Shown here: one piece after another, positions 1 through 8,392 of the stretch | How the letters are laid out: every line of letters starts with the position of its first letter | Position numbering within the stretch: the stretch's first letter is position 1 | DNA from: Nitrospirota bacterium | Lineage (GTDB): Bacteria > Nitrospirota > Thermodesulfovibrionia > Thermodesulfovibrionales > JdFR-88 | Length of the DNA stretch: 64,000 nt | Direction of reading: 5' to 3' | NCBI GenBank assembly: GCA_021789935.1 | Contig: JAJYIR010000005.1 | Span: 1-64,000 of the forward strand | The notes under the pieces: model-generated | Told to the model about the DNA's origin: nothing | Database searches by the model: none | What the model saw: only the letters and a program-made list of their open reading frames with translations | Made by a program: the position numbers and the translations under genes

Positions 1-66
1 CACTGCGAAATAATCGAGACCGGCAACGAAAGCTGGAGGATCAAAACAAGAAACACTAAAAACTGA
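1..66 (+). pseudogene. C-terminal end of an IS21-type helper ATPase (IstB-like), cut by the window edge
   Basis: Frame 1 reads HCEIIETGNESWRIK and stops at 64-66. This resembles the C-terminus of IstB-like AAA+ transposition helper proteins of IS21 elements. Only 21 residues are inside the window, so whether the full gene is intact cannot be seen. The repeated terminal sequence just downstream (77-127) supports the IS21 reading. Assignment rests on a short tail and on memory of the family. Confidence 0.55.
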
Positions 67-76
67 CCGTCTGGGG

Positions 77-127
77 TGGGTCAAAATTGGACGCCGATAG
101 TGGGTCAAAATTCAATGCCTATTGACA
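77..127 (+). repeat. Probable terminal repeats and right end of an IS21-like element
   Basis: The 12-mer TGGGTCAAAATT occurs at 77-88 and again at 101-112, followed by a TTGACA end at about 122-127. IS21-family ends carry multiple internal repeats and finish in CA, so 127 is the most likely element boundary. The other end lies outside the window. Confidence 0.5.
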
Positions 128-408
128 ATGATCCGAGTTCAAAGTAACGAAGCTGTGCATCCGGCCGCTGCCAAAGTGGAACGGCAGAAGGCATTTATTG
201 CGCTCCAGACTTTTCCCGAGGCCCTCCGGGTAATAGAAAGACTCAGGAAATGGTTTATTCCTTGATTAAACGGAAAAGATGGACTTACGGTAGCGGATAC
301 ATTGCTAAATGAAAATCCTTGTAAAACAATGACTTGTGAAAAATGTAAGAACTTAATTGTTTTGCAAGAACTTTATTGTCTGCGGATACCGTAACCACTT
401 GATTTTAT
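128..408. other. Flank of the insertion element; no recognisable gene
   Basis: A short open frame of 45 codons (128-265, plus strand) starts right after the probable IS end and finishes FPEALRVIERLRKWFIP. I do not recognise it; it may be the tail of a gene interrupted by the element. Bases 266-408 are AT-rich and show no coding frame. Confidence 0.3.
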
Positions 409-484
409 TGGTGGTCCCAACGGGAGTCGAACCCGTGTTTTAGCCTTGAGAGGGCCACGTCCTAGGCCTCTAGACGATGGGACC
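409..484 (-). tRNA. tRNA-Glu (anticodon CTC), CCA encoded
   Basis: The reverse strand folds as a cloverleaf: acceptor GGTCCCA/TGGGACC, D-arm with AGAGGCCT, anticodon loop CTCTCAA (anticodon CTC, Glu), T-arm CGGGTTCGACTCCCG, discriminator A and an encoded CCA at 411-409. It lies 23 nt downstream of tRNA-Gln on the same strand and is probably co-transcribed with it. Confidence 0.95.
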
Positions 485-507
485 TTTATACTGCAACTTA
501 AGAAAAA

Positions 508-581
508 TGGCTGGGGAGAGAGGAATCGAACCCCTATAAGCAGATCCAGAATCTGCCGTCTTGCCCTTAGACGACTCCCCA
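508..581 (-). tRNA. tRNA-Gln (anticodon CTG), CCA encoded
   Basis: The reverse strand gives a 7-bp acceptor stem TGGGGAG/CTCCCCA, an anticodon stem GCAGA/TCTGC around loop TTCTGGA (anticodon CTG, Gln), and a T-arm with GGTTCGATTCC. Discriminator G and CCA are encoded at 511-508. First gene of a two-tRNA unit with tRNA-Glu. Confidence 0.95.
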
Positions 582-760
582 AAAACAATAGGTTTGATCA
601 CTTCCACCAGAAAGAGCAGCCTTATATTATCAAAAACCCTAAAAAACCGTCAATCTCCACTCCGGGGAACGGTAAAGCGGCGGCCGTTGCGGCCCCGGTT
701 GAAATTACCCCGGAGGGTGGTAGCATTTGATAAAGACTATCAAAAGGGGGTTTTCCCTTT

Positions 761-2065
761 ATGTTCAGAGACAGAACGGACGCCGGCGCCAGGCTTGCAG
801 CCGCGCTGAAACACTACAAAGGACAAAATGTTATTGTCCTCGGATTGCCCAGAGGGGGCGTTGTAACCGCGGCGCAGGTGGCCGAATACCTGAGTGCTCC
901 GCTGGACGTGCTCATTGTGCGGAAGCTGGGCGTGCCGTGGCAGCCGGAGCTGGCGATGGGGGCCGTATCCGAGACAGGGGTTACGGTACTGAACCAGGAT
1001 GTGATCCACACGCACCGCATCCCCGCCCAGGAGTTGGACAGAGAAGCATCCTTGCAGAAAAAAGAGATCGAGCGCCGCATTGTGTTATACAGGAAAGGGG
1101 GGAGGCTGAGGGCGCTTAAGGGCGCAACCTGCATCCTGGTTGATGACGGGCTGGCGACCGGGGCCACCATGAAAGCGGCTGTTTCCACCCTGAAAGAGGA
1201 GGGCCTTAAAAAGCTCGTCGTGGCCGTCCCCGTTGCGGCCCCCGAGACGGCAAGGGCAATCGGGCAAATGGTTGATGATTTTGTCTGCCTGGAGCTGGAC
1301 CCTTTCTTCACATCCCTGGGCAGCCATTATTATGAGTTCGATCAGGTCCCGGATGAAGAGGTCGTCAGGCTTCTTGGGGAGGCCGCAACGGCGGTGCCAG
1401 AGCTTGGCGACCCTGTGACAAAATCTACCGATATCCGGATACCGGCGGGAAAGGTCCACCTGGATGGCGATCTCCAGATCCCGCGAGGGGGCCGCTCCAT
1501 CGTCATATTCGCCCATGGAAGCGGAAGCAGCCGCTTCAGTCCCAGGAACAGATACGTGGCAAGCGCTTTGCGGGAGGCAGGGTTTGGCACGCTTCTGTTT
1601 GATCTGCTTACGCCTGAAGAGGAGAACGTCTACGATACCCGCTTCGATATAAACCTGTTGTCGGGACGTCTGGTTGCGGCCACAAGGTGGCTTTTAGAGA
1701 ACAATCCTCTTGCAAAAGGCTTTCAGGCAGGTTATCTTGGGGCAAGCACGGGGGCGGCGGCGGCCCTGCAGGCGGCGGCCCTGCTTGGCGGCAAGGTGCG
1801 CATAGGGGCCATAGTTTCGAGGGGCGGCAGGCCTGACCTGGCGTCTGAAGACGCGCTCCGCGGCGTCACATGCCCTGCGCTCTTTATCGTGGGGGAGTTC
1901 GACCGCATGGTCCTGGAACTGAACAAGAGGGCCTTCGAGTCCCTGGGCGGTATCCAGAAAAAGATAGAGGTTGTCCCCGGCGCAACACACCTTTTCGAAG
2001 AACCGGGGGCCCTTGAGGAAGTGGCCAGGCTTGCGGCGGGATGGTTTAAAAAATACCTTGTCTGA
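761..2065 (+). CDS. Phosphoribosyltransferase / dienelactone-hydrolase-type fusion protein
   Basis: A 434-residue two-domain cytoplasmic protein. Residues 1 to about 210 form a type I phosphoribosyltransferase domain with a PRPP-binding loop VDDGLATGATM at 127-137. Residues about 225-434 form an alpha/beta hydrolase of dienelactone-hydrolase type: HGSGSS near 252, nucleophile elbow GASTG with Ser329, and likely Asp381 and His410 completing the triad. Fusions of this kind are known, but their substrate is not established and I do not assign one. The ATG at 761 follows a GGGGG stretch. The gene faces MutS2 convergently across about 90 nt. Confidence 0.85.
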   Translation: MFRDRTDAGARLAAALKHYKGQNVIVLGLPRGGVVTAAQVAEYLSAPLDVLIVRKLGVPWQPELAMGAVSETGVTVLNQDVIHTHRIPAQELDREASLQKKEIERRIVLYRKGGRLRALKGATCILVDDGLATGATMKAAVSTLKEEGLKKLVVAVPVAAPETARAIGQMVDDFVCLELDPFFTSLGSHYYEFDQVPDEEVVRLLGEAATAVPELGDPVTKSTDIRIPAGKVHLDGDLQIPRGGRSIVIFAHGSGSSRFSPRNRYVASALREAGFGTLLFDLLTPEEENVYDTRFDINLLSGRLVAATRWLLENNPLAKGFQAGYLGASTGAAAALQAAALLGGKVRIGAIVSRGGRPDLASEDALRGVTCPALFIVGEFDRMVLELNKRAFESLGGIQKKIEVVPGATHLFEEPGALEEVARLAAGWFKKYLV

Positions 2066-2157
2066 ATCCGCGTTAAATATAAGTCATTTGAAAAATTGGA
2101 TTCCCGTATTTTTATTACTTTAGCACCCGCTTTTTTAAGAGTAGCGCCCACGGTCTT

Positions 2158-4542
2158 TTATTTAAGAGTAATAACCGTAACGCCTTCTCTTCCCTCAAAA
2201 GGCGCGCCGCCTCTGAAACCCTCCACAAGGGGGTGCTCCCTGATATACTCACGCACCGCACGCATCAGCTGGCCTGTTCCCATCCCGTGGATTATTACAA
2301 CCTCCTTCAGCCCCATTATGGATGCGTCGTTTAAAAAAGGTTCCAGCCTCGACAAGGCCTCATCCACCCTGGAGCCTATAAGGTTCATGCTTGAGGGCAC
2401 GGCATCTTTTTCTTCCCTGATTATGTTTACCATTCCGCCGTGCGGCCTTTCATTGCCCGCTCCTGACGATGCCGGGGTTTTTACATGGCTCACATCGGAG
2501 ATAGGTACGTCTGCATACATGCTGCCTGTTTTTATCCGCAAACGGCCTTGCCTTTCATCCACGCGGACCACCATCCCCCGGGTTTTCGTTCCGAAGGCCC
2601 TACGGACATAAACAATGTCCCCTTCCCGGATATCTCCCGGAGAAACGGGGGTTTCCGGGCTGATGGCTTCCAATTCATTTTTTATCTTTTGCTGCTCAAG
2701 AGAGAGTTTTTTAAGTACCTCCCGCGCAGCCGTCTTTTTCTCCCTCTTTGCCTCGTCCAGCCATGTGTTTATCTGTCGTTTGGCCTCAAGCACCATGCGT
2801 CCGGCCTCCTCATAGGCTTTGGCCAGGGTCTCTTTCCCGGCCTTTTCCTCTTTAGCCCTGCCTTCCTCAAAAAGCCTCTCCCTGGCCTCAAGCCCTGCTT
2901 CCCGCCGTTTCAGCTCTTCAAGGGATTCGTCATAGAGGGCGCTTTTATCCTTCATCTGAGAGATGAGCTCCTGGAGTTCAAGCTGGTTTGTTCCAAGGAG
3001 CCTTTTGGCCTCCTCCACGATGCCGCCCGGCATGCCGAGCCTGAGCGCGGTTTCGAGGGTCCGGGATTGCCCCGGTTCTCCCACCTTGAGCCTGTAGAGC
3101 GGGGTGAGGGTTTTTGGGGAAAACTCCATGGACGCGTTCACGATGCCCTCCGTACGCTGCACGAAACCCACTATATCCATAAGATGAGTGGTTGCAAGCA
3201 CCAGGGCGCCTTTTTCCTTGAGGTCCTTCAGTATGGCGCAGGCAAGGGCCGCACCCTGTCCCGGGTCCGTGCCGGTGCCGAGCTCATCCATTAATATGAC
3301 CATCTTCGAGTCCGCCCTTTTTATTATCTCCGACACGTTGGACACGTGGGCGGAGAACGTGGAGAGGCTTTCCTCTATGGACTGCTCGTCCCCGATATCG
3401 GCTATTACCTCATCAAGCAGGGGCAGGGTGGAGGAAGGGCCGGCCGGTATGGGGATGCCGGAGAGCGCCATGAGTATCAGGAGCCCGGCGGTTTTTATGG
3501 CTATGGTCTTTCCGCCCGCGTTCGGGCCGGTTATCACCATTGTCCTGTTTTCCCCGCCCAGTTCCATGTCAAGCGGGACCACTTCTTTCTTACCAAGGAG
3601 AAGCAAAAGCGGATGTCTTGCGCCAGCCAGCCTGATAACGGAGGCCCCGTTTATCTCCGGGGTGTTCAGTCCGAGGTTATCGGCGAAAAGCGCTGTTGCC
3701 GAAAGTACATCCAGAGAAACCAGCACGTCGTACTCCGCCAATATCCCGCCGGAGCAGGCGCGTATTTCCCTGCAGATGTCCCTGAGTATGCGGATCTCCT
3801 CCGCCTTGGCATCGGCCTCCAGGTTTTCCAGCTCGTTAGTGGGGCCGATTATGTCCAGGGGTTCTATGAACGCCGTCTCCCCGCTTCTTGAGATGTCGTG
3901 CGCCACGCCCGGCACCTGCCCCTTCGCGTCCATCCTTACCGGGAGCACCCACCTGCCGGACCGCCTGGAGATAAAATCGTCCTGCAGGAAGACGGACGTC
4001 CTTTCATCCCTCACCATGGTCTCCAGTTTTCTGCTTATCCTTGCCTGCAAACCGCGTATTCTTGCCCTCAGTTCCCGGAGCAGGGGGGAGGCGGTGTCCC
4101 TGATGTTGCCTTCCGGGTCTATGGAGTCTTCTATGCGCCTTGATATCCCGGGGAAGCCGGTCAGTCCGCCCGCAAGCTCCTTAAGATACGGCAGCCAGTC
4201 CGCCCGCGGCTCTTTGTTTATCAGCGAAGAGGCGGCCCCGGCCATCTTAAGCACATGGCAGACGGCCAGCAGCTCCGCAGGCTCGGCGGCGGCGCCCTCC
4301 GGCCCAAGGCGCTCCAGGGTTTTTGCTATGCCGGTGAATCCCGATATCGCAAGAGGGGCCGCCATGGCCCTGAGCCTTCTTATCTCCTCCACCAGCCCAA
4401 AGCGCCTCTTTATCTCCTGCCCGTCCTCCAAAGGGCATATCTTCTGCACTCTGTCCATTGAGGCGCCGCTGTGGGTGAGCCCCGATATCCCGGCCAGTAT
4501 CTTGTCAAACTCAAGCACCCGGAGGGTTTCTTTTTTTATCAT
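2158..4542 (-). CDS. mutS2: MutS2 family ATPase with C-terminal Smr domain
   Basis: A 794-residue MutS2. It has MutS core and clamp regions, Walker A GPNAGGKT at 339-346, Walker B region MDELGTGTDP at 418-427, a long charged coiled coil at about 520-640, a KOW-like segment and a C-terminal Smr domain (about 720-794, HGMGTGQL). Family members suppress recombination, and in Bacillus MutS2 acts on collided ribosomes. The usual DLRG at the start of Smr reads NLIG here, so the nuclease function often ascribed to Smr is doubtful. The start ATG overlaps the stop of the upstream GGQ-factor gene by 4 nt, implying translational coupling. Length is normal for the family. Confidence 0.95.
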   Translation of the reverse strand: MIKKETLRVLEFDKILAGISGLTHSGASMDRVQKICPLEDGQEIKRRFGLVEEIRRLRAMAAPLAISGFTGIAKTLERLGPEGAAAEPAELLAVCHVLKMAGAASSLINKEPRADWLPYLKELAGGLTGFPGISRRIEDSIDPEGNIRDTASPLLRELRARIRGLQARISRKLETMVRDERTSVFLQDDFISRRSGRWVLPVRMDAKGQVPGVAHDISRSGETAFIEPLDIIGPTNELENLEADAKAEEIRILRDICREIRACSGGILAEYDVLVSLDVLSATALFADNLGLNTPEINGASVIRLAGARHPLLLLLGKKEVVPLDMELGGENRTMVITGPNAGGKTIAIKTAGLLILMALSGIPIPAGPSSTLPLLDEVIADIGDEQSIEESLSTFSAHVSNVSEIIKRADSKMVILMDELGTGTDPGQGAALACAILKDLKEKGALVLATTHLMDIVGFVQRTEGIVNASMEFSPKTLTPLYRLKVGEPGQSRTLETALRLGMPGGIVEEAKRLLGTNQLELQELISQMKDKSALYDESLEELKRREAGLEARERLFEEGRAKEEKAGKETLAKAYEEAGRMVLEAKRQINTWLDEAKREKKTAAREVLKKLSLEQQKIKNELEAISPETPVSPGDIREGDIVYVRRAFGTKTRGMVVRVDERQGRLRIKTGSMYADVPISDVSHVKTPASSGAGNERPHGGMVNIIREEKDAVPSSMNLIGSRVDEALSRLEPFLNDASIMGLKEVVIIHGMGTGQLMRAVREYIREHPLVEGFRGGAPFEGREGVTVITLK

Positions 4543-4916
4543 TCTTCCTTAGCCACTGAATATTTGCCCCTGGATTTTTTTTGCCGCCTGGCTTTTTGTC
4601 TCCTTATTTTTTCGGCCGGAAGGGAAGCTGCTTCCCCCTTGCCGTCGCCAGCCGCCAGCGCCTCTATCCTTTCAGCCAGTTCACGCCTGGCCAGAAACCT
4701 GTTTACGGACTGGCTGCGCTCTCTCATGCATTTTATCTCTATCCCGGTGGGAAGGTGCTTCAGGTACACGCATGAGGATGTTTTGTTAAGCTTCTGGCCC
4801 CCGTGCCCGGAGGAACGGATGAACTTCTCCAGGATGTCTTTTTCCTGTATGTTGAGGGCCTCCATTTTCTGCTTCAGAAGCCTGTTTTTCTCTTCGCTTA
4901 CGGCAAAAGCTGGCAT
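4539..4916 (-). CDS. Short GGQ peptide-chain-release-factor-like protein (ribosome rescue type)
   Basis: 125 residues. The catalytic GGQ is at 39-41 in SSGHGGQKLNKTSSCVYL, the class I release-factor signature, which hydrolyses peptidyl-tRNA on the large ribosomal subunit. The codon-recognition domains of RF1/RF2 are absent, and residues about 100-125 form a basic tail (RRQKARRQKKSRGK). This architecture matches ArfB/YaeJ or mitochondrial C12orf65-type rescue factors rather than prfA/prfB. It is the first gene of a pair with mutS2, overlapping by ATGA. Which rescue subfamily it belongs to cannot be settled by eye. Confidence 0.88.
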   Translation of the reverse strand: MPAFAVSEEKNRLLKQKMEALNIQEKDILEKFIRSSGHGGQKLNKTSSCVYLKHLPTGIEIKCMRERSQSVNRFLARRELAERIEALAAGDGKGEAASLPAEKIRRQKARRQKKSRGKYSVAKEE

Positions 4917-5004
4917 TTTTGATTTTATTATAACAGGCAGGGTTTATTAAATTATTAAAGGTGTGCGGAAAGAAAAGAGGGCAGGAGGTCCGGGCCCGGG
5001 CCGC

Positions 5005-5646
5005 TCAGGAAGGTTTTTTGTCCTCCCGCTTGCGGAAATGCGGGTATATGTAAAACGTGATCAACGCTATAGTGATGAGGACGAGCACGAAAAACCCCGC
5101 CCTGCCCAGCCATGTCTCTATCAGCTTCAGGTTGCGTCCGAAAAAATAGCCAAGCAGCGTGAAGGAGAGCGTCCAGCTGATGGCGCCAAAAAAATTGTAG
5201 AGGAAAAACCTGGAGTATCTCATCCTGGCCAGGCCCGCGCTGAAGGGGGTGACGGAACGGATGAAGCTTAAGAACCTGCCGACGACGATTGTGGCCCCTC
5301 CATGCTTTTTGAAATATACGTCCACCCTGTCCAGGTGCTCTCTTTTCAGAAGCAGAAACCGGCTGTGCTCCCTGAAATACCTTCTCCCCAGTTTCTTGCC
5401 GATCAGGTAGCCGGCGTTGTCGCCCAGTATTGCACCAAGGGCCACGGCGGCAAGGGTGTATTTCAGCCCCAGGTACCTGCGCGCCGACAGGAAGCCCACG
5501 AAGACGACGAACGTCTCTCCCGGAAGGACGAACCCCGTGAATGCCGCGCTCTCAAAAAAAGTGGCAAGGAAAATGATGAGGTAGGAAAAAAAGCCCAGTT
5601 TGTTTACGTCCGCCAGAAGGCTTTTCAGTATAGAGAGGTTGTCCAC
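5005..5646 (-). CDS. DedA family inner-membrane protein
   Basis: 213 residues with several hydrophobic segments and the DedA (SNARE-associated) core: FVLPGETFVVFVG near residue 40, GYLIGKKLGRRYF, and FLSFIRSVTPFSAG near 125. DedA proteins are polytopic; some members move undecaprenyl phosphate or phospholipids across the membrane. The specific substrate is unknown here. It lies 24 nt downstream of the GroES-like gene on the same strand, so the two may be co-transcribed. Confidence 0.9.
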   Translation of the reverse strand: MDNLSILKSLLADVNKLGFFSYLIIFLATFFESAAFTGFVLPGETFVVFVGFLSARRYLGLKYTLAAVALGAILGDNAGYLIGKKLGRRYFREHSRFLLLKREHLDRVDVYFKKHGGATIVVGRFLSFIRSVTPFSAGLARMRYSRFFLYNFFGAISWTLSFTLLGYFFGRNLKLIETWLGRAGFFVLVLITIALITFYIYPHFRKREDKKPS

Positions 5647-5670
5647 GTCTCAATTCTAATACTGTATGGC

Positions 5671-6036
5671 TTAACTCTCCAGTATTTCCGTCCTGACGAG
5701 GGCAAGTATGGAGGCGTGAGGCACTATGACGTATTTTTTATCTTCGAACTCTATTTCCACCGCGTCGTTTTTAAGGAAGATGGCGTAATCGCCTTCCATC
5801 GCCTCCAGCGGGAAATACCTGGCAGAGTGTCTTTTATCAGCCCACGGCTCATCCGGGCCGCCCGGCTCCGGGATAGGGTATCCGGGGCCTTTCTTTATGA
5901 TCTTGCCGCTTTGCACCTTCTCCCGGTCCTTTATGCCCGGGGGCAGATAAAGGCCCGCCGAACTCTTGTCCGAGCCTTCGTCAGGCTCTATGAGCACCCT
6001 GTCCCCGACTATCATTAGGGTCTTTTTGGCTTCCAC
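5671..6036 (-). CDS. Divergent GroES (Cpn10)-like co-chaperonin, without groEL nearby
   Basis: About 121 residues beginning VEAKKTLMIVGDRVLIEPDE. The MIVGDRVLIEP start and VIVPHASILALV end match the Cpn10 fold. The middle is longer than in normal GroES (about 97 residues), with a proline-rich segment GYPIPEPGGPDEPW where the mobile loop would be. GTG at 6036 is chosen because homology begins there; ATG at 6015 is the alternative, and no good Shine-Dalgarno precedes either. A TATTAT hexamer sits just before the GTG. No groEL is in the window, so partner and role are open. Confidence 0.75.
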   Translation of the reverse strand: MEAKKTLMIVGDRVLIEPDEGSDKSSAGLYLPPGIKDREKVQSGKIIKKGPGYPIPEPGGPDEPWADKRHSARYFPLEAMEGDYAIFLKNDAVEIEFEDKKYVIVPHASILALVRTEILES

Positions 6037-6135
6037 AGTGTATAATAGCAGATGAGCTTTTTCAATGGATAGGAAAGCCTTTAAAGTTCCAGTTTGAGCT
6101 TGAAAAAGTGAAAAATCCAATGTTAAAATTTTCTG

Positions 6136-6552
6136 ATGCGCGTGGCTAATCAAGCCGGCCTTCTATCGAGGGTTGTGGCCAAGTCCATTGATGTGATAAT
6201 TATCCTGGCGGCCACTGAAATCCTACCAAAGGCCGGTTTTCTGGCCGGAGTGGGTTACATACTGATAGGGGATGGCATCGCGGGCGGCGGGAGCATTGGC
6301 AAAAGGCTTCTGAGGCTTTCCGTGCTCGATGAAGAAGGAGAAGCCTGCCGCGTGCGGGAATCCATTTTGCGCAATCTGACCTTGGGGACCGGGATTGTCC
6401 TCTGGAGAGTGCCGCTCATCGGATGGCTGCTGGCTGCGGCCATCTTCACTTTGGAGTTCATAGTCCTCCTTGGAAGCCGGGAGGGCAAAAGAATAGGGGA
6501 CGAAATAGCTAAAACCCGGGTCGTAGAGTCCCGGCTTAAGGAGGCAGTTTGA
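6136..6552 (+). CDS. RDD family membrane protein
   Basis: 138 residues with three hydrophobic segments and the RDD pattern: the N-terminal [18 protein letters not shown] carries the Arg and Asp, and SIGKRLLRL follows the second helix. Function of the family is poorly known; some are linked to ion or solute transport. It is the first gene of the mre operon: its TGA overlaps the mreB ATG by one base. A TAAAAT hexamer at 6124-6129 lies 6 nt before the ATG, so the transcript may be leaderless. Confidence 0.8.
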   Translation: MRVANQAGLLSRVVAKSIDVIIILAATEILPKAGFLAGVGYILIGDGIAGGGSIGKRLLRLSVLDEEGEACRVRESILRNLTLGTGIVLWRVPLIGWLLAAAIFTLEFIVLLGSREGKRIGDEIAKTRVVESRLKEAV

Positions 6553-7583
6553 TGTTTTTCAGCAATATAATGGGTTGGTTCTCCAACGACCTGGCGATAG
6601 ACCTTGGCACGGCCAATACCCTGGTTTACATGAAGGGCAAAGGCATTGTGTGCAACGAACCCTCTGTGGTTGTGGTGAGGAAAGACACTAAAAAAGTTGT
6701 TGCAGTGGGCGTAGAGGCCAAACGTATGCTGGGCAAAACCCCCGCCAGCATACATGCGATAAGGCCGATGAAGGAAGGCGTAATCGCCGATTTTGACGCG
6801 ACGGGGGAGATGCTTAAATACTTCATAGCGAAAGTGCACAACAGGCGCAGCTTCGTTTCCCCGAGGGTCATAATAGGTGTCCCCTCCGGTATCACCCAAG
6901 TGGAGCAGAGGGCCGTCAAGGATGCGGCCCAGGCATCAGGGGCGAGAGAAGTATACCTTATAGAGGAACCGATGGCCGCGGCGCTGGGTGTGGGCCTCCC
7001 GGTGGGTGAGCCCTACGGCAACATGATCGTGGACGTAGGCGGCGGCACGACGGACATAGCGGTTATATCTCTGGACGGCATTGTAATAAGCAAGGTGGCC
7101 CGCGTGGGCGGCGACAAGATGGATGAGGCCATCATGGCCTACATAAAGCGCAGGTACAATCTCATGATAGGCGACCGCACGTCTGAGACTATAAAGGTGG
7201 AGATGGGTTCGGCATGCAAGTTCGATCACCGGGAGCCCAAAACGATGGAGATAAAGGGCAGGGACCTCGTCTCCGGCATACCAAAAACCTTTACGATAAA
7301 CGAGGACGAGATCATGGAGGCCCTTCAGGAGCCGGTCAATATAATAATAGAGACCATCAAGGCGGCGCTCGAAAACACCCCCCCGGAGCTTGCGGCCGAC
7401 ATAGTGGACAGGGGAATAGTGCTTGCGGGCGGCGGGGCGCTTTTAAGCGGTCTTGACGTCCTCATCAGGGAGTCCACCGGGCTGCCCGTAAGTGTTGCGG
7501 AAGACCCGCTTACGGCAGTGGTTAAAGGCGTCGGCAAGATGCTGGACGAACTGGAATTGCTTAAGAAGATAGCCATCAATTAA
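6552..7583 (+). CDS. mreB: Rod-shape actin homologue MreB
   Basis: 343 residues. Actin-fold nucleotide motifs are clear: [12 protein letters not shown] near the N-terminus, [13 protein letters not shown] in the middle and [11 protein letters not shown] near the C-terminus. The N-terminal FFSNIMGWF is the usual amphipathic membrane-binding segment. MreB forms membrane filaments that organise the elongasome. ATG 6552 is preferred over the upstream in-frame TTG at 6549 because AAGGAGG lies at correct spacing before it. Confidence 0.98.
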   Translation: MFFSNIMGWFSNDLAIDLGTANTLVYMKGKGIVCNEPSVVVVRKDTKKVVAVGVEAKRMLGKTPASIHAIRPMKEGVIADFDATGEMLKYFIAKVHNRRSFVSPRVIIGVPSGITQVEQRAVKDAAQASGAREVYLIEEPMAAALGVGLPVGEPYGNMIVDVGGGTTDIAVISLDGIVISKVARVGGDKMDEAIMAYIKRRYNLMIGDRTSETIKVEMGSACKFDHREPKTMEIKGRDLVSGIPKTFTINEDEIMEALQEPVNIIIETIKAALENTPPELAADIVDRGIVLAGGGALLSGLDVLIRESTGLPVSVAEDPLTAVVKGVGKMLDELELLKKIAIN

Positions 7584-7585
7584 AA

Positions 7586-8392
7586 ATGCCGGGTAGGAAA
7601 TTTCTGCCCCTCGTCCTGCTTTTTCTGCTTGTGGTGGCCCTCATGACCTATCAGGCCAGATCGGACGTAAAGAAGCAAAAATCCCCAACGCCCCTGAAGC
7701 CGCTGAACGGGTTTGTTTACGGCGGCCTGAAGGCGGCACACGGCGCATATTCCTGGGGGGCAAACCTGGTTGTCCGTATCGGGAGCGGTAAAAAAGACAT
7801 GCGCATACGGCAGCTTGAACAGGAGGTCTCCGGCCTTAAAAGACAGCTTGCCGGGACATACGCGCTCTCGCTTGAGAACGCCAGGCTCCGGGTGCTGCTT
7901 GGGCTCAAAGAGCACACCCCCAAATACGTGGCCACGGCAAACGTGATATCCAGAGGGTCCTCCGGGTGGCAAAATACCTTTGTGATAGACGCGGGCAGCG
8001 GCCAGGGCATTCAAAAAGACATGATAGCCGTAAGCCCTGACGGCCTTGCCGGAAAGGTAATCAGCGTGGACAAGGGCTACAGCCGGGTGCTTCTGATAAA
8101 TGACATCCGGTTTGCCGCGGCTGTGAGGATAGAGCGCCTGGAGCAGGAGGCCATTTTCGCGGGCATCGGTGGGCTGGAAAACGCCTGCGAGCTTAAATAC
8201 GTCACAAATGATATAAAGCTTCAAAAAGGGGACGTCCTTACGACCTCCGGTCTGGATGGCCTTTTTCCTGCCGGCATCAGGGTGGGCTATGTGTCCGGGA
8301 TTTCCGCGGGCGATGGATTTTTCAGGCAGGTGGACGTTACACCTTATACTGACACGGCACGGCTTGAGGCAGTAACGATAATAAAGAGATGA
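7586..8392 (+). CDS. mreC: Rod-shape protein MreC
   Basis: 268 residues: a short cytoplasmic N-terminus, one membrane helix (about 6-22), a predicted coiled coil (about 66-95, MRIRQLEQEVSGLKRQL) and a beta-rich periplasmic domain ending in DTARLEAVTIIKR. MreC bridges MreB/MreD and PBP2 and activates the transpeptidase. It starts 2 nt after mreB and overlaps mreD by 4 nt. Confidence 0.95.
   Translation: MPGRKFLPLVLLFLLVVALMTYQARSDVKKQKSPTPLKPLNGFVYGGLKAAHGAYSWGANLVVRIGSGKKDMRIRQLEQEVSGLKRQLAGTYALSLENARLRVLLGLKEHTPKYVATANVISRGSSGWQNTFVIDAGSGQGIQKDMIAVSPDGLAGKVISVDKGYSRVLLINDIRFAAAVRIERLEQEAIFAGIGGLENACELKYVTNDIKLQKGDVLTTSGLDGLFPAGIRVGYVSGISAGDGFFRQVDVTPYTDTARLEAVTIIKR

Noticed and set aside
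175-190. Nucleotide-level duplication in the GEDEF protein (residues 175-190 of the gene at 27951-29564)
   Set aside because: The two DIAR segments look alike in protein, but their codons differ (about 8 of 12 bases match), so a DNA duplication is not supported.
3188-4552. 454-codon plus-strand open frame opposite mutS2
   Set aside because: Ser/Pro/Leu-rich shadow of a clearly conserved gene; no recognisable motif.
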